64,000 bases of DNA from BRH-c25 sp035627615 (lineage in GTDB: Bacteria > Bacillota > Clostridia > Lutisporales > Lutisporaceae): assembly GCA_035627615.1 (NCBI GenBank), contig DASPLL010000026.1, positions 62,001-126,000 of the forward strand, written 5' to 3'. The notes beneath the pieces were generated by a model that saw only the letters and a program-made list of their open reading frames with translations, was not told the DNA's origin and did no database searches. The stretch's first letter is position 1. Each line of letters begins with the position of its first letter. Made by a program: the position numbers and the translations under genes. Below, one piece after another: positions 33,540-41,511 of this stretch.

Positions 33540-34724
33540 TCAGCATACTTTTCCGGCAGAAGCCAGAAAACCGGCACTTGCCAATACGTCCCTGGACTTT
33601 TCGATTTTCTCTTCATTTACCATTATAATAGGTCCGGTACAGCCCATTCCGCTTTCTGCATATATTGAAGCCTTCCATAATGCACTTACTGCGTCATCAA
33701 GCTCCATTATATCCACACCTGCTATTGTACCGGTAACAACTTCTTTTTCAGGCGCTTCAACGGATTCATTCTTCTCCGCCCTCTTTACTTCCCTTGCGGC
33801 AGCACTCAGGAGTTCATTGAGCTTTGCGGCCTTCGCTTTAGAAAATTCCTCTTTTGCAACCTGGGTAAGCTTTCCGGCAGCCAGCTTGGCTGCATACCCG
33901 ATAGCATTTGCTACAACAGGTACTCCAGACGCCCTGGATAATATCAGTATTATCCTGTCATAGCTTTCATTAACTCCCGGACCATAACCACAGCCCATAG
34001 CTTCATAACTTCCGCCTGTGGTATAGGATGAAAAGACCTTCATAAGTATATTCCCTGTAAGAGTATCTGTAACCATTACATCGACACTTCCTGCCAGAAG
34101 GTCATTTCCGCGCATTACTGCTCCACCGTCGGAGCGGATCGACTCTGCAAACCTGATTTTATATCCGTTGACATTCAGATCCATAAGTATTCTCTCAACC
34201 TGACGGGCGCCGTCAAGATTCAGAATTCCTACCGTAGGCTCTTGTATTCCCATAGCTTTTGCCGTAATTATTCCATACAGGGCATTCCTAACCATTGCCT
34301 CGACCCGGTGTGCACTTGCAGTACCGGTCGTGGTAGCGATAAACATTTCTTTTCCCATTGCAGGTGTAACTACTTTTCCTACAGTTGATACCCCTATGGG
34401 AAAACTATAATGCATGGTTACACAGGCGTTAATATAGCCGCTGTCCAGAAGCTCTTCCATTTTCCTGTACATTTCAGGCTCACTGTTTGCTTCGATGACT
34501 TCAAGCCTCGTCTCAACCTTTGGCCCGATCAATACAATATCTATTCCTTCAGAGTCAGCAGCAGCCAATTCGGCTCCTTTTACCAGGTTTGAAATACCAT
34601 GCTCGCTTCCCAGTGTCGTAAGTCCGACTCTGACCCTGCTGCCGAAGCGTCCTGTCTGCATTGCGTCTGCAATATCCATAAATGTCTTCCCTATCAGCTG
34701 CTTGATTGCTTTGTTATCAGACAT
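33540..34724 (-). CDS. grdD: Glycine/sarcosine/betaine reductase component C subunit alpha
   Basis: 394 aa. The PlsX-like fold family typical of GrdD is evident (RVRVGLTTLGSEHGISNLVKG, DIVLIGPKVETRLEVIEA, TPAMGKEMFIATTTGTASAHR, VTDTLTGNILMKVFSSYTTGGSYEAMG). Cysteines at residues 101 and 362 (INACVTMH, GMGCTGP) correspond in spacing to the catalytic pair described for GrdD. With GrdC it takes the carboxymethyl-selenoether from GrdA, forms an acetyl-thioester and phosphorolyses it to acetyl phosphate. It is 11 nt after grdC. It has a short charged insert around residues 310-330 (KRAEKNESVEAPEKE). Confidence 0.92.
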   Translation of the reverse strand: MSDNKAIKQLIGKTFMDIADAMQTGRFGSRVRVGLTTLGSEHGISNLVKGAELAAADSEGIDIVLIGPKVETRLEVIEANSEPEMYRKMEELLDSGYINACVTMHYSFPIGVSTVGKVVTPAMGKEMFIATTTGTASAHRVEAMVRNALYGIITAKAMGIQEPTVGILNLDGARQVERILMDLNVNGYKIRFAESIRSDGGAVMRGNDLLAGSVDVMVTDTLTGNILMKVFSSYTTGGSYEAMGCGYGPGVNESYDRIILILSRASGVPVVANAIGYAAKLAAGKLTQVAKEEFSKAKAAKLNELLSAAAREVKRAEKNESVEAPEKEVVTGTIAGVDIMELDDAVSALWKASIYAESGMGCTGPIIMVNEEKIEKSRDVLASAGFLASAGKVC

Positions 34725-34735
34725 TCATCACACCC

Positions 34736-36271
34736 CTATTCCTTCAGCAGGTAAGCAGCAAAAGCTTTCATTGCTTCAGCTATCATGCTCTTTATCTTTT
34801 CTTCAGACACTTCTGCAGTCGGATTCTCTTTCCCGGAATTTCTCTCGATAATTACAGAAACACCGTCAAACTGATTTGTCATTCTGCCAAGGAAAAGACT
34901 GCCCTTCCCTATAAGCATTGCTTTGTTCAATTTACCGGAAGTCAGCTCTTCACGGGCAAATCCCAGATACGGGACTCCTGACGGGATATGTCCCTGGGTC
35001 GGCGCCCAACCGGGCATACCATGCTTTGCTACAAAATCACCGATGCTGTTCCTGTCAATTTCATTCCTTTTTACAGCCAGGGCCGCAATCATTTTGTAAT
35101 TCGCTTCCGGAACGTCTCCTGCCCCCGCAGGTTTTGTAATGTCGGGATTCTGCATTTCTACCGAATATTTATCGATGTCAGTGATTTTAAGTTTCGCCTT
35201 ATCAAGAGGAACTGTAACCAGGGAAGTTATTACTGCCTGAGGTGAAGACCCCGTACCGACAGTATGCCTTCCAAGCAGATCAGTCCTTATAACGGGGCTG
35301 ATCCCGTCATTGCCGCTAATGAGTATTGCGAAGCCTCCTAATACATCTTCAAGAACCGGGAGCCCTTTTTTGACATGATCCTTCCCGTTCATTCCAAGCT
35401 TTGCAGTAGCACCGCCTGCAACTACAACCACATTTTTGTATGCTCCTGCCTTAACGAGGGAGGCTGCTTCTATCAGGGCGTGAGCCGGTGCGGCACAAAA
35501 GCCCCTGGTATCTGAGCCTGTTGCGTTTACTGCTCCTGCAACCTCAGCTATGGCTTTGGCAAAATTTCCTCCTCCTCTCTGGTTCATGTCTCCACAGGCT
35601 TCTTCTGAGCACTCGATAACATAATCTACATCTTTTACATCAATATTGTTCTTTTCTATAAGGTGCTTGAATGCCAGCAGGCCAGATGCCTTTACAACCA
35701 GGTTCTCAAACATTATGTGGGCTGTAAGGTTCGGATCAACATCGTGGGCTTTCCTGACACAGCCGACCAGACCGCCTTCAAAATACAACCCTTCATTATT
35801 CTGTACCTTAATCAGTTTTTGTATTACTTCTATATCTTCTCCGTTTTTGATTTTATCCGCATCCTCCTTAAACAGGGGATGCAGCACTAATTTCTCCTTT
35901 ATACGGGTGGAAAAACTTTTCTCAAGAACCACCAGATCAAAAGAATCACACAGCTTCATAAGGCCTATAAACTCATCCTGGGGCATTATTTCGCCAAATT
36001 TGCCGTAACGGCACGCCCCTTCAACTTTTTTATCATACCAGGGAGCCTGCAGGCTGCTTAATTCTTCCGGAGTCATATTCCCTATATAGACTTGATTAGG
36101 CGCATAGCTGACAACTTCGTCATAAGTCCTTATATGCTCTTTGATCTTTTTCAGATATTCGGAATCCGGATTTACGGATTTCTCTACAGCCTGCGTTGTA
36201 CCATTATGTAATATCATATCGGGGGCATTAACCAGCACATAACCTGCTCCCTTTAATACCGCAAAGCTCAT
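34736..36271 (-). CDS. grdC: Glycine/sarcosine/betaine reductase component C subunit beta
   Basis: 511 aa, the normal length. A FabH/thiolase-like fold with DVDYVIECSEEACGDMNQRGGGNFA, TGSDTRGFCAAPAHALIEAA, VVVVAGGATAKLGMNGKDH and KHGMPGWAPTQGHIPSGVPY matches GrdC. It cooperates with GrdD to release acetyl phosphate, which acetate kinase (not in this window) can use for ATP. The ATG at 36271 follows GGAGGTGAG. It is separated from grdA by 140 nt containing a strong hairpin. Confidence 0.92.
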   Translation of the reverse strand: MSFAVLKGAGYVLVNAPDMILHNGTTQAVEKSVNPDSEYLKKIKEHIRTYDEVVSYAPNQVYIGNMTPEELSSLQAPWYDKKVEGACRYGKFGEIMPQDEFIGLMKLCDSFDLVVLEKSFSTRIKEKLVLHPLFKEDADKIKNGEDIEVIQKLIKVQNNEGLYFEGGLVGCVRKAHDVDPNLTAHIMFENLVVKASGLLAFKHLIEKNNIDVKDVDYVIECSEEACGDMNQRGGGNFAKAIAEVAGAVNATGSDTRGFCAAPAHALIEAASLVKAGAYKNVVVVAGGATAKLGMNGKDHVKKGLPVLEDVLGGFAILISGNDGISPVIRTDLLGRHTVGTGSSPQAVITSLVTVPLDKAKLKITDIDKYSVEMQNPDITKPAGAGDVPEANYKMIAALAVKRNEIDRNSIGDFVAKHGMPGWAPTQGHIPSGVPYLGFAREELTSGKLNKAMLIGKGSLFLGRMTNQFDGVSVIIERNSGKENPTAEVSEEKIKSMIAEAMKAFAAYLLKE

Positions 36272-36296
36272 GTTCTCACCTCCATTGATTTTCTGT

Positions 36297-36334
36297 AGAA
36301 TTAATGGGTGATGAGGACACCACCCATTAATTCT
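36297..36334 (-). promoter_or_regulatory. Hairpin in the grdA-grdC spacer
   Basis: Perfect 14-bp arms (36297-36310 and 36321-36334) with a ten-base loop, 25 nt upstream of the grdC start codon and followed by ACAGAAAATC, not a U-run. Processing or stability control between the small selenoprotein gene and the component C genes is more plausible than termination. A 16-bp palindrome TTCAATATATATTGAA (36387-36402) lies closer to grdA. Confidence 0.55.
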
Positions 36335-36411
36335 GTCAAAATATTTTTACCTAAAAATAATCTGTTGATGTAAGGCCTTTCAATAATTCAATATATATTG
36401 AAATGCCGTTA

Positions 36412-36882
36412 TCAATATTTACTGAACTGTTCTCTGATTGACTTCATCTCGGCAATTATGGAATCCACATCCAATACCATTTCCATCATTCCGATCTGAT
36501 CATCATATACTTCTGCATCTACTTCTTCTTTAAATTCGCTTTCAACAGCATGATAAACTCTAAGTCCCAACGGGACTCCCGACAATGGACCTGCAAATGT
36601 AGGGTCGCCGTTTGTTACGGTTTCCGCCGCAAGACCGGCAGCCTCCGCTTCAGACGCGCCAAGAATTACAAGCATATTCTCTGCTCCATACTTCTCAGTC
36701 AGTGATTTGACCCTGCTCTGGTTTTCCAGATCCATTGCTCCGGCAGCTGTTCAGACGAAGCACTCGGTTGATGCAAATACAACCTCTGCGCCGGTGCCTT
36801 TAAGGCACTGTTCGACGGCAGGTGCCGGTATACCGTCTCTGTCTCCGATGATGATTACTTTTTTTCCATCAAGTATACTCAT
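36412..36882 (-). CDS. grdA: Glycine/sarcosine/betaine reductase selenoprotein A (in-frame UGA = selenocysteine)
   Basis: 156 aa when the UGA at 36751-36753 is read as selenocysteine at residue 44, the known position in GrdA. Translation from the ATG at 36882 gives MSILDGKKVIIIGDRDGIPA, then CFV-U-TAAGAMDLENQSRVKSL and a body with GPLSGVPLGLRVYHAVE. The CxxU pair carries the carboxymethyl group between component B and component C, and is re-reduced by thioredoxin. Without recoding only a C-terminal fragment starting at Met46 would be annotated. It is 21 nt after trxA in the operon. Confidence 0.95.
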
Positions 36883-36903
36883 CCCTATCACCCTTTCTTT
36901 GTA

Positions 36904-37224
36904 TTATCCTATGAATTTTTGAAGCATTGCTTCCACATTTGCCTTTGTCGCATCTTCTTTGGTCAGTTCATCCGCCTTCTGACCATCCTTGTATAAGGTT
37001 ATTGTGGGGAGCCCCAGAACCTTCTGGGATATTGCCAGCCTTCTCGCCTGTGTTGTGTTTAGCTTTACAAATTTGACTTTCCCTTCATACTTCAGCGACA
37101 GCTCCTCTATATCAGGCATCAGAGCCTTACATGGCCCACAGCTGTCACTCCAGTAATCAACAAGCACATAACCCTGTGCTTCCAATACCTCTGACTGGAA
37201 CGTATCCTTATCTACCGGTATCAT
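36904..37224 (-). CDS. trxA: Thioredoxin of the betaine reductase operon
   Basis: 106 aa thioredoxin fold with active site Cys29-Gly-Pro-Cys32 in YWSDSCGPCKAL, a cis-Pro in VLGLPTITLYKDG and the usual VKFVKLNTTQ strand. It transfers electrons from TrxB to the Se-S bridge of GrdA. A clear AAGGAGGTG precedes the ATG at 37224. It sits between trxB and grdA, the arrangement seen in other glycine/betaine reductase operons. Confidence 0.93.
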   Translation of the reverse strand: MIPVDKDTFQSEVLEAQGYVLVDYWSDSCGPCKALMPDIEELSLKYEGKVKFVKLNTTQARRLAISQKVLGLPTITLYKDGQKADELTKEDATKANVEAMLQKFIG

Positions 37225-37251
37225 CCTTTCACCTCCTTATAAAATTCTAAG

Positions 37252-37346
37252 CCGTTACGGGTTGCGGGTTACGCGTTACGCGATTCAGGCATGGCTCCGA
37301 AGCCTTACCCTGAAACTCGTAACTCGAAACGCGGAACTCGAAACCG
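37252..37346. repeat. Heptad-repeat inverted repeat in the trxB-trxA spacer
   Basis: Left arm consists of 7-bp units (GTTACGG, GTTGCGG, GTTACGC, GTTACGC) ending in GATTCAGG. The right arm, read on the other strand, is GTTTCGA, GTTCCGC, GTTTCGA, GTTACGA ending in GTTTCAGG. The 37-nt arms match at about 27 positions and flank a ~20-nt loop. The mRNA of this spacer could form a long imperfect hairpin. Confidence 0.75.
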
Positions 37347-37350
37347 TTTT

Positions 37351-38298
37351 TTACTCTTCGAAATTCTTCTCTATATATTTCTCAGCCTGTACTGCGGCAA
37401 TAGCCCCATCTGCTACTGCCGTAGCAACCTGGCGGAGTGACTTTACTCTTACATCTCCGGCAGCGAATACGCCTTCCACATTTGTTCTCATATCACTATC
37501 CGTCTTTATATAACCTGTCTCGTCCATATCGATCATCCCTTTGAAAATATCGCTGTAGGGCTGATAACCCACAAATACGAATATCCCGAAGGTTCCGTCA
37601 TCTTCATGAGCAAAGTGCTCATTTATTTCCCCGGTTGCAGTATTCCGGAATACAACGGACTCGACTACCCCATCACCCTTTATTTCTTCAATGGTAGTAT
37701 TCCATATAAAATCCAGCTTTGGATTCTTGAATGCCTTTTCCTGTATGGACTTTGCTGCTCTTAATGAATCTCTCCTATGTACTATAGTCACCTTTCTCGC
37801 AAACCTGGTAAGATATATTGCCTCCTCAACGGCTGAATCTCCTCCGCCTACGACAAATACTTCAAGATCGGCAAAGAAATCTGCATCACAGGTTGCACAA
37901 TAGGATACACCTTTCCCTGTAAGCTTCTTCTCCCCAGGACAGCCGATAGGCTTTGGAGATGCTCCTGTGGCTATGATTACAGCTCTTGCAAAGTATTCCT
38001 CCTTTTCTCCCGTAAGCTTCTTAATTTGACCGCTAAAATCAACTGATTTTATATTGTCCTTTTTCCGCTCAGCGCCAAATTCCTCAGCCTGTTCCACCAT
38101 TCTTGCAATCAGGCTTGGCCCGGTAGCATCCTTTATTGACCCTGGATAATTGGCAACTTCATTGGTTGAAACGATTTGTCCCCCGGTTTTATCTTTTTCC
38201 AATACCAATGTCTTCATTTTTGCTCTTGCTGCATATAGTCCCGCAGCAAGCCCTGCTGGTCCAGACCCTATAATAGCCACGTCATATATGTTTTCCAC
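37351..38298 (-). CDS. trxB: Thioredoxin reductase
   Basis: 315 aa. FAD-binding GSGPAGLAAGLYAARA, ATGASPKPIGCPGE, redox centre CATC (SYCATCDADFFADLE), NADPH motif VVGGGDSAVEEA and the C-terminal FAD motif GVFAAGDVR. It reduces TrxA with NADPH in the cytoplasm. First gene of the betaine reductase operon, with a promoter 55-85 nt upstream overlapping two palindromic operators, and divergent from the TetR gene. Confidence 0.93.
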   Translation of the reverse strand: MENIYDVAIIGSGPAGLAAGLYAARAKMKTLVLEKDKTGGQIVSTNEVANYPGSIKDATGPSLIARMVEQAEEFGAERKKDNIKSVDFSGQIKKLTGEKEEYFARAVIIATGASPKPIGCPGEKKLTGKGVSYCATCDADFFADLEVFVVGGGDSAVEEAIYLTRFARKVTIVHRRDSLRAAKSIQEKAFKNPKLDFIWNTTIEEIKGDGVVESVVFRNTATGEINEHFAHEDDGTFGIFVFVGYQPYSDIFKGMIDMDETGYIKTDSDMRTNVEGVFAAGDVRVKSLRQVATAVADGAIAAVQAEKYIEKNFEE

Positions 38299-38352
38299 CG
38301 GTCTTCCCTCTCTTCCTAAATCATTCCTATTATCGTCAGTATGTTTGCTATT

Positions 38353-38397
38353 ATTTTAACATAAACCCGTTTAAATTGTAAACTTGTTTATGTTAAA
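38353..38397 (-). promoter_or_regulatory. Promoter of the trxB-grd operon with tandem TetR-type operators
   Basis: On the minus strand TTTACA (38377-38382) and TAAAAT (38353-38358) with an 18-bp spacer. The same stretch carries two copies of AAAC-YY-GTTT (ATAAACCCGTTTAAAT at 38361-38376 and TGTAAACTTGTTTATG at 38377-38392) inside a larger inverted repeat (38355-38366 with 38386-38397). A repressor bound here would cover both promoter boxes. The adjacent TetR product is the obvious candidate. Confidence 0.65.
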
Positions 38398-38433
38398 TTG
38401 CATTATTTTTCATTTGAATACATAGAAAATACC

Positions 38434-38477
38434 ATGTGGAGTGCCGATTTCTCATAGATAAAATCAACACTCCACAT
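38434..38477. other. Inverted repeat between the divergent trxB and tetR genes
   Basis: ATGTGGAGTG (38434-38443) pairs with 38468-38477, with an inner GATTT/AAATC pairing. No U-run follows on either strand, and no gene ends here, so it is not a terminator. Role unknown. Confidence 0.5.
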
Positions 38478-38551
38478 ATTTCATATTTGTTAACAACATG
38501 TTATAATTAAAAAAAATGTTTAAATGATATACATGTTGGTAGGTGAAAAAT

Positions 38552-39226
38552 TTGACAACACAGATTGATAAAAAGACAATTCAGAAAAGAAGGATGATGG
38601 GATATTTCATTGATGCAGCTAAGCAAATCATTGACGAAGCCGGAATTGAAACGGTGTCTGCCCGTGAAGTAGCCGATATAGCAGGATATAACGGCGCTAC
38701 TTTATATAATTACTTTGATGACCTGGACCATCTGGTATTCTATGCATCATTAAGGTATTTGAAGGAGTATGTTGAAGATATAAAAAACTATACGAAAGGT
38801 GCAAAAACACCTGTTGAGCGATACTTCGGGGTATGGGAATGCTTCTGCAATCATGCTTTCTGCCGGCCGAAAATCTACAATGCCATCTTTTTTGAAAAGT
38901 ACAGCACTTCATTGAATCATGATATAAAGGAATACTACTCTATTTTCCCGGAGGAGCTGGGGGACCAGGAAGATGATATAAAGCCGATGCTGCTGGGTCA
39001 GAATATTTACGAACGGAACCTTACCCTGCTCCAGCCTTGCATAAAGAAAGGTTACGTGAAAGAGGAGCATGCAAACGCACTTAATGAAATGATAATACTT
39101 GTCTTTCAGGGACTGCTCACCAGGTTCATTAAAGGCCAGGTAAGCTACTCGCCGGAGGAAGCAACGCAAAAGACCCTTTTCTATATTAGACAAGTATTTT
39201 TGTCCTTTGGAATAGCAATAGAATAA
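38552..39226 (+). CDS. TetR-family regulator, probable repressor of the betaine reductase operon
   Basis: About 224 aa. The N-terminal TetR helix-turn-helix is visible (AAKQIIDEAGIETVSAREVADIAGYNGATLYNYFDDLDHLVFYA). The C-terminal ligand domain is rich in aromatic residues and Cys (VWECFCNHAFCRPKIYNAIFFEKY). The TTG at 38552 with AGGTG six bases upstream is the likelier start; a GTG at 38543 lies within that site. It diverges from trxB-grd-BCCT, whose promoter holds tandem palindromes, so it probably senses betaine or a related metabolite (inference). A TATAAT at 38509 is a possible -10. Confidence 0.85.
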   Translation: MTTQIDKKTIQKRRMMGYFIDAAKQIIDEAGIETVSAREVADIAGYNGATLYNYFDDLDHLVFYASLRYLKEYVEDIKNYTKGAKTPVERYFGVWECFCNHAFCRPKIYNAIFFEKYSTSLNHDIKEYYSIFPEELGDQEDDIKPMLLGQNIYERNLTLLQPCIKKGYVKEEHANALNEMIILVFQGLLTRFIKGQVSYSPEEATQKTLFYIRQVFLSFGIAIE

Positions 39227-39239
39227 CTTTTGATAAACC

Positions 39240-39280
39240 AAGATCACCGTAATAGCTTATATCACTGTGATCTTTATTTA
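39240..39280 (+). terminator. Terminator of the tetR gene
   Basis: Stem AAGATCAC (39240-39247) with GTGATCTT (39267-39274), extended by a second short pairing (GT/AC), followed by TATTTA. It lies 14 nt after the TetR stop. Confidence 0.65.
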
Positions 39281-39290
39281 TGTGCTGCTT

Positions 39291-39334
39291 TCAGCGCCTT
39301 GCGTGCTCAGGATGGAACATACGTTACGAGGTAC
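39291..39334 (-). repeat. Diverged third copy of the 67-bp palindromic repeat
   Basis: On the minus strand it matches the first 44 nt of the repeat at 14871 and 17510 at about 36 positions, including an intact CCTCGTAACGTAT core. The right arm is degraded (GCAAGGCGC instead of CGAGGCAC). It overlaps the 3' end of the DUF3841-like gene and supplies its last codons and stop. Confidence 0.65.
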
Positions 39335-39914
39335 TTATCACATTGGTTACCCATTCTTTTCTGATCTCCCAGAGTGTGGCCTGGGTGGTGGGTGTAATCC
39401 GGGGGTGGTCCTCAAAAAGCCTTTCCCAGCTTTTAATGATCCTGCTCCTGAGCTGCGGATAAAAATTTCCCTTATGCCCCATATATAATTCCGATTCATC
39501 TCCGATACCCATTTTCTTCAGCTCCTCATTGAACTTCCTTTCATCTTCCTTATCAATAGGCAGGTACCAGTAATTCACTACATAACCCCACTTCTCAGAG
39601 TCTGTAAAAACTACATTTTCAATATCCGCTTCAAGCTCAATAATCACATTGTTCTCTATAGGCTGAAGCATCATATCGGAGGAGGCGGAAAGCCAAACCG
39701 GAAACTCTGCGCCCTCAGGCCTCGGGACTATCCGCTCCGCTCTTTCGGCATACCACCTGTAAATGCTCAGATAGTAATCCGAAATGCTGTCAAACTTTTG
39801 AAGCAGATATTCTCTTCTGACCTTATATACACCATTGGCCCTCAGCTCTTGCAGTACATTCTGATGCTGTCTTGTCCAAAGCCTTACTTTACTTGAAGCT
39901 GTTGAATTTTCCAT
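39324..39914 (-). CDS. DUF3841-like protein
   Basis: About 196 aa, no signal peptide or membrane segment. The N-terminal KVRLWTRQHQNVLQELRANGVY, central YYLSIYRWYAERAERIVPRPEGAEFPVWLSAS and the C-terminal WYLPIDKEDERKFNEELKKMGI followed by SELYMGH recall the DUF3841 family, whose function is unknown. The ATG at 39914 with GGAGAGG seven bases upstream is preferred over an ATG two codons earlier. The last five residues (VISTS) and the TAA are encoded by a dispersed repeat, so the natural C-terminus may have been replaced. Confidence 0.6.
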   Translation of the reverse strand: MENSTASSKVRLWTRQHQNVLQELRANGVYKVRREYLLQKFDSISDYYLSIYRWYAERAERIVPRPEGAEFPVWLSASSDMMLQPIENNVIIELEADIENVVFTDSEKWGYVVNYWYLPIDKEDERKFNEELKKMGIGDESELYMGHKGNFYPQLRSRIIKSWERLFEDHPRITPTTQATLWEIRKEWVTNVISTS

Positions 39915-40007
39915 AATCATAACCTCTCCAATAAAATAAATATACGATATGCATAGTATACCCTATTTATAGTAATGGCAGCATGCGGCCATTACACCCG
40001 AAGCCTC

Positions 40008-40640
40008 TTACTTCAGCCTGTATATCAGCAGCTTTATTTCTTCCTTACTGTTATTAAGCTCTTCCCCTTTCAGCCTCAGCTCATACACGCCTTTATTCCT
40101 TTCCTGGGTGAAATCTATCTCCTTAAAAGTATACTGTTTCTCTTTGAGTACCCGGATCAACTGAAATGCAGTATCTGCAAACATCTCATCATCCGTTAGC
40201 TTGTCATCATTAAAATACACATGCACTCTATCAATTATTCCCTTATAATCCGGACTTTGCTCCGTGTCAAGGACTTCATCGTCTTCCACACCTGCACGTA
40301 TTTCCCTGATATACCGAGAAACCGGCTCTTCCATTATACTGGACCTTAATACTTCATTCATCTCTGCCCTGTTCCTTGTCTCCAGGTATTCCTCAGATAT
40401 ACCGCTTCTTTCCGAACGGATATAGAAGGTCGTCTTATCATCCTTGCAATAAGCCGTAGCATAGTATCTGTTGTTGTATATAAAATCGTATTTGACCCAA
40501 TGTACGGTGAAAGCCTTGTCCGGATATTTATCCTTCAGGTAATTCCTGAAGGCGATATAGTTTGCCAGTCTAAAAGGCAAAAGACCTCCGAATACAATCA
40601 GGATCAGGACAGTTATGCCTATTATTTGCTTTTTCTTCAT
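40008..40640 (-). CDS. Uncharacterised protein with one N-terminal membrane segment
   Basis: About 210 aa. One hydrophobic segment right after a KKK start (IIGITVLILIVFGGLLPF, residues ~6-23) and an extracytoplasmic, charged domain with YDFIYNNRYYATAYCKDDKTTFYIRS and a helical C-terminus. The layout resembles small lipoprotein-like or YfjL-type proteins of Firmicutes, but I do not recognise the family with confidence. The ATG at 40640 follows AGGGG; the open extension upstream is probably untranslated. Confidence 0.6.
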   Translation of the reverse strand: MKKKQIIGITVLILIVFGGLLPFRLANYIAFRNYLKDKYPDKAFTVHWVKYDFIYNNRYYATAYCKDDKTTFYIRSERSGISEEYLETRNRAEMNEVLRSSIMEEPVSRYIREIRAGVEDDEVLDTEQSPDYKGIIDRVHVYFNDDKLTDDEMFADTAFQLIRVLKEKQYTFKEIDFTQERNKGVYELRLKGEELNNSKEEIKLLIYRLK

Positions 40641-40785
40641 TCTTTTATCCCCTAGTTTCAATTTGTGGGTATAAATCACAGTAATGCCCTGTTATGCCAA
40701 TCATAACATATAGGGCAAGCAGGCGCCATATGTAACGGTTATTAGCCCGCTAAAACAGATATATAAAAAAATTTCAAAAAATAAT

Positions 40786-40852
40786 TTGACAGTATAATAC
40801 TGTAATGCTATAATGTGAATGAATTTAAAAATTATTCATTCACATTATAGCA
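40786..40852 (+). promoter_or_regulatory. Consensus promoter with a 19-bp-arm TetR operator
   Basis: TTGACA (40786-40791), 17-bp spacer, TATAAT (40809-40814), a consensus promoter. The -10 box lies inside a perfect inverted repeat with 19-bp arms (40806-40824 and 40834-40852, nine-base centre) whose core is TGAATGAAT/ATTCATTCA. The same core recurs at 41512-41550. Autoregulation of the downstream TetR gene is the natural reading. Confidence 0.8.
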
Positions 40853-40898
40853 TGGAAAACGTTCAGCTCGAAACATATAGATAATGGAGGCTGATTAC

Positions 40899-41483
40899 TT
40901 GACAGATAAAAAAGCAGATATTTTTAATGCCGGAAGGGAATTATTCTATTCCAATGGATTCAAGGACACAAATATTTCTGATATAGCAAAGCTGGCCGGG
41001 ATTGGCGTAGGTACTTTTTATAACTACTATTCCTCAAAGGAGAAGCTTTTCCTGGAGGTTTACATCAAAGAAAACGAGAATCATAAAAAACACTTGTTTG
41101 AATCTATGAACCTGAAGGATGATCCCGTAAATATGATCACAAAGATGGTCGCACAGAACGCCAGTGAGATGAATTCAAATCCCATTCTGAAGGAATGGTA
41201 TAACAAGGAGCTGTTTAGCAAGCTGGAAAAGCAGTTTTACGTACAAGACGGCATAGAGAACTTTGATGAAATTACGCATAGTGGTATGACAGAGTTAATC
41301 AGAAAATGGAAGGCCGATGGGAAGATAAGGAATGATCTGGATGATGAGATGATAATAGCCATCTTTAAATCCATACTTTATATCGAGATCCATAAAAGTG
41401 AAATCGGATTTCAGCATTTTCCACAGATTATACTATATATAACGGAATTCATAATGAAAGGTTTAGCTGATTGCCCGAAATAA
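40899..41483 (+). CDS. TetR/AcrR-family transcriptional regulator
   Basis: About 194 aa. Helix-turn-helix GRELFYSNGFKDTNISDIAKLAGIGVGTFYNYYSSKEKLFLEVY at residues ~10-55, then a helical ligand domain. A TTG at 40899 with GGAGG eight bases upstream is the likely start; the ATG at 40884 overlaps that site. The gene has a consensus promoter overlapped by a large palindrome, and a second palindrome with the same core lies between it and the FAD oxidoreductase gene. It should control itself and that neighbour. The ligand is unknown. Confidence 0.88.
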   Translation: MTDKKADIFNAGRELFYSNGFKDTNISDIAKLAGIGVGTFYNYYSSKEKLFLEVYIKENENHKKHLFESMNLKDDPVNMITKMVAQNASEMNSNPILKEWYNKELFSKLEKQFYVQDGIENFDEITHSGMTELIRKWKADGKIRNDLDDEMIIAIFKSILYIEIHKSEIGFQHFPQIILYITEFIMKGLADCPK

Positions 41484-41508
41484 AAATCAATGCGGGCAGT
41501 TATTTTTT
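41472..41508 (+). terminator. Terminator overlapping the tetR stop
   Basis: TGCCCG (41472-41477) pairs with CGGGCA, followed by GTTATTTTTT. The left arm overlaps the last codons of the TetR gene. It would separate TetR from the oxidoreductase transcript. Confidence 0.65.
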
Positions 41509-41511
41509 GCT

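Noticed and set aside
37252..37346. CRISPR-like array in the heptad repeat
   Set aside because: The 7-bp units are contiguous and imperfect, without spacers, and form an inverted repeat.
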